Below, in pieces: positions 20,275 to 30,378 of a stretch of DNA of 64,000 nt (the stretch's first letter is position 1; each line of letters starts with the position of its first letter). The stretch comes from Porphyridium purpureum (taxonomy: Eukaryota > Rhodophyta > Bangiophyceae > Porphyridiales > Porphyridiaceae): contig VRMN01000001.1 in NCBI GenBank assembly GCA_008690995.1, positions 1,240,001 through 1,304,000 on the forward strand. The letters run 5' to 3'. A program made the translations under genes and the position numbers. Below the pieces are notes generated by a model. The model searched no databases and was not told the DNA's origin. It saw nothing but the letters and a program-made list of their open reading frames with translations.

Positions 20275-20294
20275 GTACAGTCTACGAGTACAGT
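20275..20294 (+). promoter_or_regulatory. double GTACAGT motif upstream of FES1
   Basis: Two copies (20275, 20288) spaced 13 bp, with a third at 20369 and a GTACACT at 20262. They lie 160 to 260 bp upstream of the FES1 ATG, between FES1 and the PDZ gene. Confidence 0.5.
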
Positions 20295-20605
20295 GCACGA
20301 ACGAAAGGGGTACAGCGCCGCCCCGCTCTACCCGCTTGTTTGTCCACTGAACCTACCCGCACGCCGCGGTACAGTGCCGCCCCACTTTCTTCCGCCCCAC
20401 GAACCGCATGCCGCTACCGCCTAAAAATCTCGCTGCTCCGCACGCTTGTGAGGTTCAGTCGCTCTCTCCCTCTGTCTCTATGTCTCCTGCGTGGAAGTAG
20501 CGCGCGTGCTGTCCCAACTGGGTGTGTGGGGTGCGGTGGGGTGCGAGCGCCGCGCGGGATGCGCATGCGGATCATGTATCAAGCTGAGCCGTTTCACTGG
20601 AAAAG

Positions 20606-20631
20606 CACACACACACACACACACACACACA
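20606..20631. repeat. CA dinucleotide microsatellite
   Basis: About 13 CA units, followed 47 bp later by a run of ten G (20679-20688). Confidence 0.95.
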
Positions 20632-20901
20632 ACATGCCGCTTTGGCGGTTTTCTATCGTTTTTGGAGGGTTTGAGGTTGGGGGGGGGGATGAGGTTCAGG
20701 TGTACCTTGTGACTAGACTGCTTCGTGGTGAAGCAGCAGGAGATGAAGGCGTGGTCGGGAGTATGTGCGGGAGTCGTGTGGGTTGGGTGTGAGGGAAGGT
20801 GGGTGGATGAAGGATTGGGCGGTGGTGTGATTGCAAGGTTGGTACAGCGTGTTGGACTCGGTGGTTGAGGAGGAGCGGTACTCGCGGGGTGCAGAAGCGC
20901 A

Positions 20902-21651
20902 ATGGTGGTCGGATTCGTTGGTGGCGTCGGAGCGGTCTGGGGAGCGCGCGCGACTGCCGCGCGGCAGGGAAGTGGTGATGGGCAGGCGGGTGCGGGAGCG
21001 CGGGGCGTGAGCCGCCGCGCGAGCAGGGCGCGCGTGCGCAGCGTGAATAGCGGGACAATCCGCATGCAGTACAACTTTAATGTGTATCAGGATGGGAACG
21101 AGCGCTCCAAGCGCACCCTCGCGGCCAACGATCGTGCCGTGAGTGTGCAGAAGCCCATGGGGTTGTTGCTGGAGGAGGCGCAGGACGGAATGGTGTTTGT
21201 TGCCGAGGTGTTCGAGGGAAGCAACGCCGAGATGGCCGGCGTCGAGGTCGGCGACATTGTGGTCGCAGTCTCGGCCACGTTTGGAGACGAGGTCTGGTCC
21301 ACGCGCGGCATTGGACTCGCGCGCGTTATGAAATCGATCGAGGTCAGACAGGGCGACTTTGTGACGCTCGTGCTCGAATCGCCCGAACAAGTGTCCGAGA
21401 AGAAGAAACTAGCCGTCAAGGCCGCGGCCATGCGCCGCGAGGACGCGCGGGAGAAGTTTGGCGAGAGAGAGGTCCTGGACCCGAACACTTGGACCAAAAT
21501 GTCCAGCGGTGGCAGCGACAGCGACGCAGAGCTGAAAGCGATGCTGGACTCGGAACAAGCGCAGGATGAAGGGAACAGCAGCCAAGTCATTTACGGAAGT
21601 ATTGGTATTGGATTGCTTGTTATCATTCTGATCGTTGCGCTCTCGCGATAG
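20902..21651 (+). CDS. PDZ-domain protein with organelle leader and C-terminal membrane anchor
   Basis: 249 residues. The first 55 are Gly/Ala/Arg/Ser-rich without acidic residues after the start, like a plastid transit peptide. A PDZ fold follows at about 85-165: KPMGLLLEEAQDGMVFVAEV, then GSNAEMAGVEVGDIVVAVSA, typical of PDZ beta2-alphaB. A charged region comes next, and the last 20 residues are a single hydrophobic helix (SIGIGLLVIILIVAL) ending SR, so it is tail-anchored. Single PDZ proteins of this build occur in algal and plant plastids. The partner is unknown. The related motif GGTACAGC lies 65 bp upstream. Confidence 0.8.
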   Translation: MVVGFVGGVGAVWGARATAARQGSGDGQAGAGARGVSRRASRARVRSVNSGTIRMQYNFNVYQDGNERSKRTLAANDRAVSVQKPMGLLLEEAQDGMVFVAEVFEGSNAEMAGVEVGDIVVAVSATFGDEVWSTRGIGLARVMKSIEVRQGDFVTLVLESPEQVSEKKKLAVKAAAMRREDAREKFGEREVLDPNTWTKMSSGGSDSDAELKAMLDSEQAQDEGNSSQVIYGSIGIGLLVIILIVALSR

Positions 21652-22059
21652 ATACACCCAAGCACGCCAACTGCTGTGACCATCTGGTCTGAGAAAAGGT
21701 GCACAAAGCCGCAGCGCCTGTGATTGTTCGTCGATGGCTCTCGTGCCGACACACTCTAGAATAAAACCTTACCCAACACACGTCGCCTCGAAACCAAATC
21801 GGTTGCCAGAAATCGACCGGCGCTGGTACAGTTATAAAAAAGAAGACATTATTACGGGATTGACGGGGCGAAGGTGTCACGGGGACGGTGAAGTGCGGCA
21901 CAATCGTTCGTGATCTGCTGGGTTTGCGCACCGTACGAGGAAAAGTACGCTAGCGCGTCCCATCCCGATCGCGGTTTCTGTATTGGCCTGGGGCTGGTCA
22001 GAAGTGTGGGGCGTCTCGGTGTGTGAAGGAGGAGCGGGGAACGGAAGGAAAGGCGCAGA
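21652..22059. other. intergenic/promoter region
   Basis: 408 bp. GTACAGT at 21826-21832 is followed directly by TATAAAAA (21833-21840), the only place here where the motif abuts a TATA-like sequence. The coiled-coil gene starts 227 bp downstream. Confidence 0.5.
21826..21840 (+). promoter_or_regulatory. GTACAGT followed by TATAAAAA
   Basis: The motif directly abuts a TATA-like box, 227 bp upstream of the coiled-coil gene start. Confidence 0.5.
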
Positions 22060-23352
22060 ATGGGGAAGAAGAGGAAGGAAAAAGCAGCCGCCTCGGCTGC
22101 CGCGGCATCTTCGGAACCCTCCACTTTTCAGCCGGGGGCAAGTCTTAAGTCCGTTTCAGCACCAGAATCTTCACCCATTCCATCTGCCGAGCCAGTCGCC
22201 GAGCCAGCTGCCGAGCCAGCCGCCGAGCCAGCCGCCGAGCCAGCCGCCGAGCCAGCCGTCGAGCCAGCCGCCGAGCCAGCCGCCGAGCCAGCCGCCGAGA
22301 CGACCGCTGACGAGCCAACTGCTCAGCAGAACGCGATCCTTCTAGACAAAGATGCAGGTCATATGGAGATGGAGTCCACCAAGCAGGCCGTGGCAACGGC
22401 AGTCGCTTCAGAGGTGGTTAATTTACAAGCAGAAGTTGAAAGGCTAGATGCTCTGATCAGAGAAAAGGATCGAATGTTCGAGGAAAGAGCCTCGCAGCTA
22501 CGTGCAGATGTCGAAACAGCAAACGCCGACCTGGCCGTCGCTGAGAGCGAGATGCATGACCTCGTGCAGAAACTCGGTGAACTTGAAAAGGCCGAAAAGT
22601 CTGCAAGTGATGAGCTTGAAACAGCTCGCGCGGAGATTAGCCGCTTAAGTATGGCGGTTTCGGGCACGCAAGATGCCATGACTCAAAATTCGGCAGAAAA
22701 CCAGCATCTACGAACATTGGTGCAGGAGAAGGACCGCGAGCTTGAGCGCATTAAGCGGACGAATGAGAAGGAGCTGAGTGACAAGGACACGTCCCTGAAA
22801 GCAGTGGTTGCGGAACGCGCACAACTTCAAGAGCGGGTGACGTCGTCGCAAGAGGATGTTTCGAGATTGCAAGGCGAAGTTAGCGCATTGACCAAGATCA
22901 ACGCAGAAATGGAGGCGCGAATGGCCAAGTCCGTTCAGGCAGAACGAGATCTTGTCCAGGTGGTTGACACTCTCGGTGTGAAGGAAAGCAAGATCATGGC
23001 GCTCACAGACGAATTGGAAGACCTCAAGTTGGCGATTTCACACAAAGCTGAAAAGCTCGAGGATGCCGAGGCGCGTCTGGAGCGTCGTGCTGAACTGCAG
23101 GTGAGCTATGAGTCGGAAATTCAGGCACTTAAGGACTCTGCAGAATCCCGTGAACAAGAGCTGAATCGAGCGTTAGCCGGTCTTGAAAAGGCGGATGAAA
23201 AGATCCGAGAACTGGAAGCTAACTTGCGGCAACCGCATCGGCCATGGTTCTCAAGCCTAGCTGAACGTGCCCGAGACTTTACAAGTCGTATCCGAATCCC
23301 TTCAAAGGATGAGCTTTTGGACGCCTTGCATTTCAATGGGCCAGTCTGCTAG
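22060..23352 (+). CDS. long coiled-coil protein with AEPA repeats
   Basis: 430 residues. A basic start (MGKKRKEK) and a Ser/Ala/Pro region are followed at about residues 43-80 by a near-perfect tandem Ala-Glu-Pro-Ala repeat encoded by a 12-bp minisatellite. Residues of about 105-390 are heptad-rich with high Glu/Lys/Leu/Gln, a long continuous coiled coil. The C-terminus ends in a short basic/aromatic segment ([15 protein letters not shown]). No catalytic motif is seen. It could be a structural, golgin-like or cytoskeletal protein, but coiled coils do not allow assignment from sequence alone. Confidence 0.8.
   Translation: MGKKRKEKAAASAAAASSEPSTFQPGASLKSVSAPESSPIPSAEPVAEPAAEPAAEPAAEPAAEPAVEPAAEPAAEPAAETTADEPTAQQNAILLDKDAGHMEMESTKQAVATAVASEVVNLQAEVERLDALIREKDRMFEERASQLRADVETANADLAVAESEMHDLVQKLGELEKAEKSASDELETARAEISRLSMAVSGTQDAMTQNSAENQHLRTLVQEKDRELERIKRTNEKELSDKDTSLKAVVAERAQLQERVTSSQEDVSRLQGEVSALTKINAEMEARMAKSVQAERDLVQVVDTLGVKESKIMALTDELEDLKLAISHKAEKLEDAEARLERRAELQVSYESEIQALKDSAESREQELNRALAGLEKADEKIRELEANLRQPHRPWFSSLAERARDFTSRIRIPSKDELLDALHFNGPVC
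22186..22300. repeat. 12-bp coding minisatellite
   Basis: About nine tandem copies of GCCGAGCCAGCC with few substitutions, in frame within the coiled-coil gene. Copy number is likely polymorphic. Confidence 0.9.
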
Positions 23353-23427
23353 AAGTCCGGCACCTTTTCTAGTTCTGGAACACGCAAGCATGGGTGTACA
23401 TTAATCCTATGCGCATATGCGAGTCAT

Positions 23428-24333
23428 TCAGTTCCCTCGTCTTTCGTAAGGATGGTAGCCCAGAACGTGAACCAGCGACGCGCAGCAAGTGGAGATGACG
23501 GCCTGCACCAGCTCGGTCGACGTGGCCGCTATCCGTACGACCAGATTCGCCGAAGTTGGGATGCCAAGGCGCGCGTACCGCACGGACTCGGATGCGGACA
23601 CAAGTGTGCCGGGAAGCAACTGCCTGTGCGAATCACAAACATACCGACTGATGGTATTAGCGACGTCCGCAAGGGCAGGGCCTAGAATATAAATGGTGGC
23701 ATGAGACTCGAACCGGCCCATCCTTGTCTTGAGCTTACCAAAGTTGTCGTCTTCACTCAGCAGCACTCGTTCGTTCACAACCACTGTGCCAGATCCTGCG
23801 CTCTCAAGCGTCTCATCGCAAAGCGCAATTTGGACCGTGCTGTAGAAACGAGAAAAGTTCCAAGATTCGCCTTGTCCCGTTGTTCGTCCAGAAGCCACCC
23901 AATCTACATAAAATAAGGACGCTGTGCGGCCCATTCTTATCACTGTGTCCTGCTTGAACGAGGCATCACGATATAGAATTGTTGGCTCGGGCGCGCTCAC
24001 CAGCAGAGCATGCAAACCTAAGACGCACAGCAGCGACGCGCACGTGGCAAATTCGGCGTCTCTTTGTGACCTGGCCGATTTATAGACCTTGTTGGCGCCT
24101 TGAGTGGCAAGCACGACGACGGCTTCCCGCAGCAACTCCAACTCCAAGCGGTATTCATCTCCACTAACCATTCCGCCGCCGTACTGTATCCAGTAGAGCG
24201 TCGCGCAGCCCTTCGCCGCCATTGGGACCACCAGTAGTCGACTTGGGTAAGCCGAGTACACCAGCGTCGCGCTGCATCGCAGTCGCACGATCTCGAATCG
24301 CGCCTTGCTCGGCCCGCGCTGCGTCATCTGCAT
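23428..24333 (-). CDS. ureD: urease accessory protein UreD/UreH
   Basis: 301 residues. Family blocks are YPSRLLVVP, the highly conserved YGGGMVSGDEYRLE, TQGANKVYKS, DASFKQ, and the SLFYVDWVASGRTTGQGESW motif with the family's SGR and GE elements. UreD binds urease and works with UreF and UreG to load nickel in the cytosol, so the organism should have a nickel urease; UreF, UreG and urease itself are not in this window. The length is normal for plant and algal UreD. The methyltransferase gene begins its 3' end 57 bp upstream on the same strand, with no functional link implied. Confidence 0.92.
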   Translation of the reverse strand: MQMTQRGPSKARFEIVRLRCSATLVYSAYPSRLLVVPMAAKGCATLYWIQYGGGMVSGDEYRLELELLREAVVVLATQGANKVYKSARSQRDAEFATCASLLCVLGLHALLVSAPEPTILYRDASFKQDTVIRMGRTASLFYVDWVASGRTTGQGESWNFSRFYSTVQIALCDETLESAGSGTVVVNERVLLSEDDNFGKLKTRMGRFESHATIYILGPALADVANTISRYVCDSHRQLLPGTLVSASESVRYARLGIPTSANLVVRIAATSTELVQAVISTCCASLVHVLGYHPYERRGN

Positions 24334-24390
24334 CCGCCTGAAGAAGGGCGACCGGCCTGTTCCGTGCGTCGTACCGATGGTTTCTGTTTA

Positions 24391-25275
24391 TTAGAGTTCA
24401 TCGCGAATCCCGGCACTCTCCTGGGCCTCCTTTGCATTTTCTGTTTGCATGGGTACCAGTTTGCGGACTACAAAAAGGTCAGGACCTGCACCGAAAGGAG
24501 CTAGCCTACGGTGCGAGACCATGACGAGTCCAGCGTCATTCAGGATTTCGCCGAATTTGTGTGGCTGTGGAAAGGCTTCGAGGCTCTGTTGAAGGTATCG
24601 ATACTCCTTCGGGTGATTGGAAATGATCCCAGCAACAAAGGGCATAATATCGTGGATAAAGAACCTCGCCAGCGGGGCCAGCCAGCCGTCTGTCGGTTCA
24701 GAGAGCTCGAGAATTACCAGACGCGCACGGCTGTGCCTCTTGAGCACGCGCGCAATTTCGCCAAGGCCTTTCAAGCGGTCCCGGAAATTGCGGACGCCGA
24801 ACGATACTGTCACAAAGTCGAACGTTTCATCTTCGAATGGCAGCATTTCGCTCTGCGCAACCTGGAGCGTGACGCGGTCTCTGAGTCCAGCGGCAGCAAC
24901 TTTTTCACGCCCCAGATCCAGCATGTTGATCGACGGATCGATACCGTCAATAACGACATGCGGCGGTGTTGATGCGGCTACCGCAATGGCAACGTCTGCT
25001 GTGCCTGTGGCCACATCCAGTACTCGCACTGTCTCAACCGCTGGATCCACGTCGGCCAGAAACTCGTTCATGTGAAGCTCTGCGATCGCGTCCAGCCGCC
25101 ATGCTTCATCGCGGCCGAGCGAAATAATTTTGTTCAGCATGTCATACGATGCAGCGATCGTGTCGAACATCTGTCCGCTGCCGTCCGGTTCACCCTCAGC
25201 CTTCGCCTCGGGCACGGTCGAGATCATAAACACGACGCAGAGCACGAGCGCACCTGCCAAGCGTGCAGTCGCCAT
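24391..25275 (-). CDS. UbiE/COQ5/MenG-type quinone methyltransferase
   Basis: 294 residues, SAM-dependent C-methyltransferase. The UbiE signature is present: MFDTIAASYDMLNKIISLG, motif I VLDVATGTADVAIAVA, the ASEMLPF-like block AQSEMLPFEDETFDFVTVSFG, VRNFRDR, LEIARVLK-like GEIARVLKRHS, and the conserved HPKEYRYLQQSLEAFP near the end. The family methylates demethylmenaquinone, demethylphylloquinone or the ubiquinone precursor. The N-terminus from the ATG at 25275 is hydrophobic with a signal-like core (LAGALVLCVVFMIS) and an AKA cleavage-like site, which would suit import into a membrane compartment or a bipartite leader. Mitochondrial versus plastid location is open. Confidence 0.9.
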   Translation of the reverse strand: MATARLAGALVLCVVFMISTVPEAKAEGEPDGSGQMFDTIAASYDMLNKIISLGRDEAWRLDAIAELHMNEFLADVDPAVETVRVLDVATGTADVAIAVAASTPPHVVIDGIDPSINMLDLGREKVAAAGLRDRVTLQVAQSEMLPFEDETFDFVTVSFGVRNFRDRLKGLGEIARVLKRHSRARLVILELSEPTDGWLAPLARFFIHDIMPFVAGIISNHPKEYRYLQQSLEAFPQPHKFGEILNDAGLVMVSHRRLAPFGAGPDLFVVRKLVPMQTENAKEAQESAGIRDEL

Positions 25276-25510
25276 TTGAGCATGCAACACGTTCCCCGCC
25301 TTCCCCCTCGACCCGCAGACGCAATTGCTAACCTGGCTTGCGGGCTTTGTTCTGGTTTCAGTGTTTGCATTGTCAAGCCTTGTCGGGCAGAAGGGACTGG
25401 GGGCGGGAATACCAAGGCTGGGTCAAATTTGGCTATCATAAAGTGCGACGGGTATATCGTCATGGGATTGTGCGGCAAAGAAATTTTATTCTTTCGAGCG
25501 CGGAGCACCG

Positions 25511-26644
25511 TCATGTCGCCATGAATGAATCGTCCATGGTCACATTCTGGAATAGATCTGATCCTTCCTTGCCGCGCAGTTCCTCATGATAATGGAAGAA
25601 TTCGTCGTAGATCAGCGCTCGCAGCTGATCCTTGGTTAAGTTTTCATTCTCAAACTCAAACTGGAATGTCTGCTCGCAATGTGGTTCGTCATCCGGGTCG
25701 TGTAGACCGGCCAGGTACGGGTGCCGAAGCGCTTCTTCTACCGTTATCCGCTTTGCGGGATCAAAGACCAACATGCGATTGAGAACATCGACGGCTTCGG
25801 GTGAGGCGTCCGGGAACAACTTTTCGAGGGGGATTCCCGGCTTGTGCGGAAGCGACTGCATAAACCGCCGAGCCCGTTCCGAATGAATATACTCCATGTC
25901 TTCAGCCGAAGGCGTTCCGATAATGTCTGTGATCAGATTAATTTGGTGTATGTAGTCCTTGCCTGGGAACAGTGGCTTCCGGCCGATGATTTCGGCCAGA
26001 ATACAGCCCACCGACCAGACATCCACCGAGTTTGTATACTCGCGCCATGACAGCATGATTTCTGGCGCGCGGTACCACCTCGTGGCCACATACGCGGTCA
26101 GGAATCCAGCTTGGTCGTCCGGTGACGCGATGCGTGCAAGCCCAAAATCGCAGATCTTGAGGTCGCAGTTTCCATTCAGCAGCACGTTAGATGGTTTCAA
26201 ATCGCGATGCAGTACGAGCGCCGAGTGAATGTATTTGAGGCCTCGCAAAATCTGATATATAAAATATTGAGTATGCTCGTCGCTGAGAGGTTGCCCGGAC
26301 TGGATGATTTGGTGCAGATCTGTGTCCATGAGTTCCGACACCGTATACACATCCTGGAACTCTTGCCCTTCTGTGGAAGGGAGGTACACGTCCTTGAGCG
26401 TGATGATATTTTCGTGGGCAAAGTGCCGCAACAGCTTCATTTCCCGCAGGGTCCTCTTGCAATCGATGAGGTTATCAAAGATACCGGTGATCTTCTTGAT
26501 CGCGACCTTCTCGCCCGTCTGCTGGTCGCGCGCCGAGCACACAATGCCGTATGCGCCCTGTCCAATCGGCTTGATGAGCTGGTAGCGATCTGGGCACTCA
26601 AAACGAGTGCCCATCACATTAAACGACCGCGTGCCAATCCCCAT
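25511..26644 (-). CDS. mitogen-activated protein kinase (ERK-like) with TAY activation motif
   Basis: 377 residues, a complete CMGC/MAPK kinase. Visible are the Gly-rich loop [12 protein letters not shown], the ATP lysine in VAIKKI, catalytic [15 protein letters not shown] in [10 protein letters not shown], the activation segment [16 protein letters not shown], and the D-site binding common docking motif [11 protein letters not shown]. The dual phosphorylation motif is Thr183-Ala-Tyr185 rather than the usual TEY, TDY, TGY or TPY. MAPKs act in cytosol and nucleus downstream of MAPKKs. The start gives [12 protein letters not shown] with no extension, the normal length for the family. A long GC-rich upstream region precedes it. 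Confidence 0.95.
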   Translation of the reverse strand: MGIGTRSFNVMGTRFECPDRYQLIKPIGQGAYGIVCSARDQQTGEKVAIKKITGIFDNLIDCKRTLREMKLLRHFAHENIITLKDVYLPSTEGQEFQDVYTVSELMDTDLHQIIQSGQPLSDEHTQYFIYQILRGLKYIHSALVLHRDLKPSNVLLNGNCDLKICDFGLARIASPDDQAGFLTAYVATRWYRAPEIMLSWREYTNSVDVWSVGCILAEIIGRKPLFPGKDYIHQINLITDIIGTPSAEDMEYIHSERARRFMQSLPHKPGIPLEKLFPDASPEAVDVLNRMLVFDPAKRITVEEALRHPYLAGLHDPDDEPHCEQTFQFEFENENLTKDQLRALIYDEFFHYHEELRGKEGSDLFQNVTMDDSFMAT

Positions 26645-28506
26645 CTCGGCCGCGCCTCCACCACCGAGCGCCCTTCCCGCGCGAATCCCCCCGGACGCCC
26701 ACTCTTCCTAATGCACCACCCCGCCCCCACGCGCGTCACACGTCGCCGGCCGAGATCACGACGCGTCTGCGACTCCGGCCCGCTTATCTCAAGCATGCAG
26801 ATTCCACCTCTGCCGCGCGTGCACCCCCTACCCCACCCCACCCTCCTACACGCACGCCGTGTCCCCGCCCACCCGCCGGCGACACCACGAGCCAACTGCT
26901 TTCTCCGCGCGCCCCTTCTCCCCAGTCACCCGTCCACGCCACCACCGCTCGCTTCCACCAAGGGAATTCCCGTGCCACCCACCCGACCCAAAAACCCACC
27001 CACCCACATTACACAAAGACGCGCGCGCACACGTGCTCAACAACGTGCACTTTAACTGTACCCCGAGTCTCGCATAAGGTACCGTGCACGCACTCGCAGT
27101 GCCTCCAACCCGTGCGTTCGTGCGTGGGTGGTCCACGCAGCGTTGAATCTTGACCTCATTCCTGCGCGGCACGAGCTTCACGCGATCCACTCGACGTGTT
27201 CCACGTGGATGTGGCAGAGCGTGCGTTCTTGGACGCGCAGGATCCACGCTCGTGGCCGAGCGCGTCTCGTCCGTCCACGTGGTTCCGATTGGGTCCTACG
27301 CTTGAGACCGGTTCGTCGGAGCGGCGCCACAGCCTCATGCGCGATGAATAACGGCACAACGCGGATGTGTGGCACGGTGCGAATCTTCGGACACGGGCAC
27401 GTCGCTCGGTGAGGCCTCAGGTTCCATGTTGGAGCCTGCACTGTAGCTGACCTCGCCGGGCTCGCCATCTCACCGCCCGCAAAATGGTATCCTGGGCGCT
27501 GTCCACGTGCGCACCAAGCGCAACGAATTCACGCAGGAATTCGAGTACATGGTACCGTGTCCACAGTCTAGCACGATAACTTTTTTGGTCGTCCTGTATC
27601 CCTTTCTTTTATTTGCATGCACCTGTCCATGGTTCATGTCGCCAGCGTTTCCGTTCGATCGTCCTGATAGTCTTGCCCTGCAGGTCAACAATATAGCTGA
27701 AAGAAGCGCGCACGTATACGGTACATGTTACCGGGCTGCCGGCATGTGCTATTTCATCAGTAGCAGTTATATCTTGCCTTTTCGTTGTGTCACAGCTGGT
27801 GTACAAGTCGTCCATGCAGGCACGCGCTCAGCTCCAGCTGCACGAAACCATGTTTTCCCCGGTGGCCGCGACTCTAATGTCGCTGGCCGAATTGGGATTC
27901 GCACACTTTCACGATGATGCTCTCGTTCATGACTGGACCGGGGTCGTGATGAGCAATACGCATTCGCTATGTTTGGCGCACATGCTTCACAACGAACTCA
28001 ATGCATTTCCTTGCCCTGATCTGCAGACGCTGCCATGTGCGCGATGCTAGCTCCCGGTGTCCACCGTATGAAGGTGCACCGTAACTCAGAAATCGGTGTT
28101 TCACGCTACATTGCAAGAACTCTAATCCACTGTCCCACACTTGTGCTCAAATCCCGCCAGTACAGGAGGCTCGCTGTCGCCCTCAAAGTCCATCTCGAGC
28201 CGAAGCAGCTCTTGCTCGATGGCGCGCGGCGCTACCCCCACGCATCTCACGCAAAAGCCTCCCACTCTGATTGCTGAGACAGGCGATGTCGCTCTGCCAT
28301 CATGCATTCATGCTTGCTTGCTTGCCGCCTCTCTTTCTGCTTCTTTTCCCCTGACTGCGTTCGCAAGTCGAACCGAGATTCCGTGCATTGGTCATTCATG
28401 ACGGTCACTTTTTTAAGCAACAACGCTACTAGCACGGTAAAACAGACCCACTTTAGTATGACCCGTTCCCGACTCGCAGAGCTGGGATGTCGATGGGACG
28501 GGTTGA
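26645..28506. other. long divergent intergenic region
   Basis: About 1.9 kb between the MAP kinase and the GT61-like gene. The first 400 bp next to the kinase are C-rich on the plus strand (long CCACCC tracts), likely its 5' UTR or promoter. An ACTGTAC motif lies at 27055-27061. No open frame in the rest resembles a protein family I know; a small or spliced gene cannot be excluded. Confidence 0.5.
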
Positions 28507-30207
28507 ATGAAGGCCGTGCTTTCTTCGTTCCTCCTCGCCTACAACTCCGCGCTCTCTCTCTTTCTCGCGGCGATGCGCGCCGCGGAACCTGGTGCATCAC
28601 TCGCGATCACTGACAGACCGACACGCCGACTGTTAAACCTGTCGCTGGGCCGACTCGTGGCTTCTTTGCTTGTATGTGCTGCATCCGCAATTGCGTGGCT
28701 GGTGCTACGCACAACGCGTAAGCATGGAGCGACGCTTGAGGGATTGTTTGCAAAGAGTGCCGATGTAATTGACAGGAGCGCGAGCTCGGCTTTTGGTGGA
28801 AATGAAGACCGGGAGGTCGTTTCGCGGCGTGATGGATTTCTGCATGACCCGCGCATGTTCCCCATGCTGTTCGATGAGGCGTGGTTACGAACGCATGCGA
28901 CTTCGCCTGCCGGTTACTTGGCAGGACGACCAGAGCTTCTAGTGGAAGTCCCACGCCGCGTGCCATTCGCAGAGCTCAAGCATGCATCCAACGAGTGTCT
29001 AAACAATGTGTTAGGCTTCAAGGGGAAGCATCCCCTGCCGCAGCCGTCATTCAATGGAAGCGACGGTTGGGCGCTGAAAATTTCGTCTGCGATCTTTCAG
29101 GAGCCTCGAGCGCATTGGATCTTTTTTGTTCTTCCTTTGGTGAATCACGTCCGCCGGGCGCGGCTCTCTGGAGGACCCGTATTCTTGCTTGTAAATAACC
29201 TCGACACCAGTGGCATCAAGGGGCACCACAAAAGCGTGCTGTGGGAGCGCAAGATCCTGGTATACATCACAAGTCAATTGGACGGTATCATATATTTACG
29301 TGACGCCGAGCATAATGCAAGATTGGAGCCAAAGCTTCCTGCATGTACGAGAACTGTCGGCGTGCCATCCAAGCTGCCCTCCTCCATGATCAACCGAGAC
29401 GATTATCTGTATGCGCGCCGCATTCTCTCGCGCTTCGCGCAACGTCCATTATATCAACACTGCAGGGAAAGGCGCCTGCACAAACCCGTGGTTTGGATTC
29501 TTGACCGGCGCATCTGGTCGCGCAGGCTGCGAAATCGTGCTGATATTGAAATGCTCGTACGTGAAGAGATGGGCGATGACGTGGAAATCCGGGTCTTCGA
29601 TAACCCGAACACAGATTGCGAAAATTACATCAAGGGCTTTGCTAATTGCAACGATGCGCACCCGGTGTATCTGGCTCAGGACTATCCGTTCTTTCATGCG
29701 TCTCATCGGTCTGAACGGGCCAATGACACGGCCGGGTCCGCTGATAGTATCGCGACCACGGACAAATCTGTATCATGGTCGCCGTCGTCGTCCTTGCCAT
29801 TGCCGGCGCAAAGCGATTTTGACTATGATGCTGCTTTGTTCAACAACATCACGTTTCTGATTGCAGTTCACGGCGGAGGCCTGATGAACGAGTGGCTCCT
29901 TCCAGAGGGTAGCGTTGCCATCGAAATTTACCCCTACGGCGTCATGGATACATCCTACCGCCAGCTATACGCCAACACAAATGCAAGTGGGCTTTACCAC
30001 CTCATGTACCACGACAAAAATGATAGCCAGGCCAGACAGGCCTTTGGATCAGTGCGCGCTGGCGATCTGTGGAACTCTGCTAATCGTGGGAAAGTCAAAG
30101 GCTTATCTGTCGAGGTCTCAATTCGCAAGATGCGCTGGGCCATCAGGCATTCTTATGAATTGTGGAGGAACTCATGCTCGTTGGCCACGGACTGGGGCAT
30201 CAACTAA
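28507..30207 (+). CDS. GT61-family-like glycosyltransferase, type II membrane protein
   Basis: 566 residues from the first ATG; the ATG at 28573 gives 544 and is equally plausible. A short cytoplasmic part is followed by one TM segment (LVASLLVCAASAIAWLVL) and a lumenal domain. The C-terminal half carries the GT61 (DUF563) pattern: AVHGGGLMNEWLLPEGSVAIEIYPYG, then a YRQLYANTNASGLYH region. The VHGxGL(x)N block is the family signature seen in xylosyl-, arabinosyl- and GlcNAc-transferases of plants. It probably acts in the Golgi on wall or exopolysaccharide or on N-glycans. The substrate is unknown. Confidence 0.8.
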   Translation: MKAVLSSFLLAYNSALSLFLAAMRAAEPGASLAITDRPTRRLLNLSLGRLVASLLVCAASAIAWLVLRTTRKHGATLEGLFAKSADVIDRSASSAFGGNEDREVVSRRDGFLHDPRMFPMLFDEAWLRTHATSPAGYLAGRPELLVEVPRRVPFAELKHASNECLNNVLGFKGKHPLPQPSFNGSDGWALKISSAIFQEPRAHWIFFVLPLVNHVRRARLSGGPVFLLVNNLDTSGIKGHHKSVLWERKILVYITSQLDGIIYLRDAEHNARLEPKLPACTRTVGVPSKLPSSMINRDDYLYARRILSRFAQRPLYQHCRERRLHKPVVWILDRRIWSRRLRNRADIEMLVREEMGDDVEIRVFDNPNTDCENYIKGFANCNDAHPVYLAQDYPFFHASHRSERANDTAGSADSIATTDKSVSWSPSSSLPLPAQSDFDYDAALFNNITFLIAVHGGGLMNEWLLPEGSVAIEIYPYGVMDTSYRQLYANTNASGLYHLMYHDKNDSQARQAFGSVRAGDLWNSANRGKVKGLSVEVSIRKMRWAIRHSYELWRNSCSLATDWGIN

Positions 30208-30378
30208 CAAGAAGCTAGAACACTGACTAAAGCCATGCTGTCTTTTTCGGACAGTCAAAAGCGTACATGTCAGCACAAGACATGCCTCACGCTGTCTACG
30301 AATAGGACTGGGCCATGTCAAGAAAGTGTTAACTTCAGGTTTGGACATGGGTGCAAAGAGAAGGTCATAGTGGAAATC

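Larger units (their letters stand above)
20116..20901. other. divergent intergenic region with GTACAGT cluster and simple repeats
   Basis: Between Fes1 and the PDZ gene, which are head to head. It holds GTACAGT at 20275, 20288 and 20369, a related GTACACT at 20262, GTACAGC near 20838, a CA microsatellite and a run of ten G. No gene seen. Confidence 0.6.

Noticed and set aside
20478-21390. Long Pro/Thr/His-rich minus-strand frames over the PDZ gene and its upstream region
   Set aside because: They are antisense to the PDZ gene and to simple repeats; the plus-strand PDZ reading has a clear domain and leader.
28247-28613. Overlapping frames of about 100-117 codons on both strands before the GT61-like gene
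   Set aside because: No motif, no family resemblance and mutual overlap; composition of non-coding DNA.
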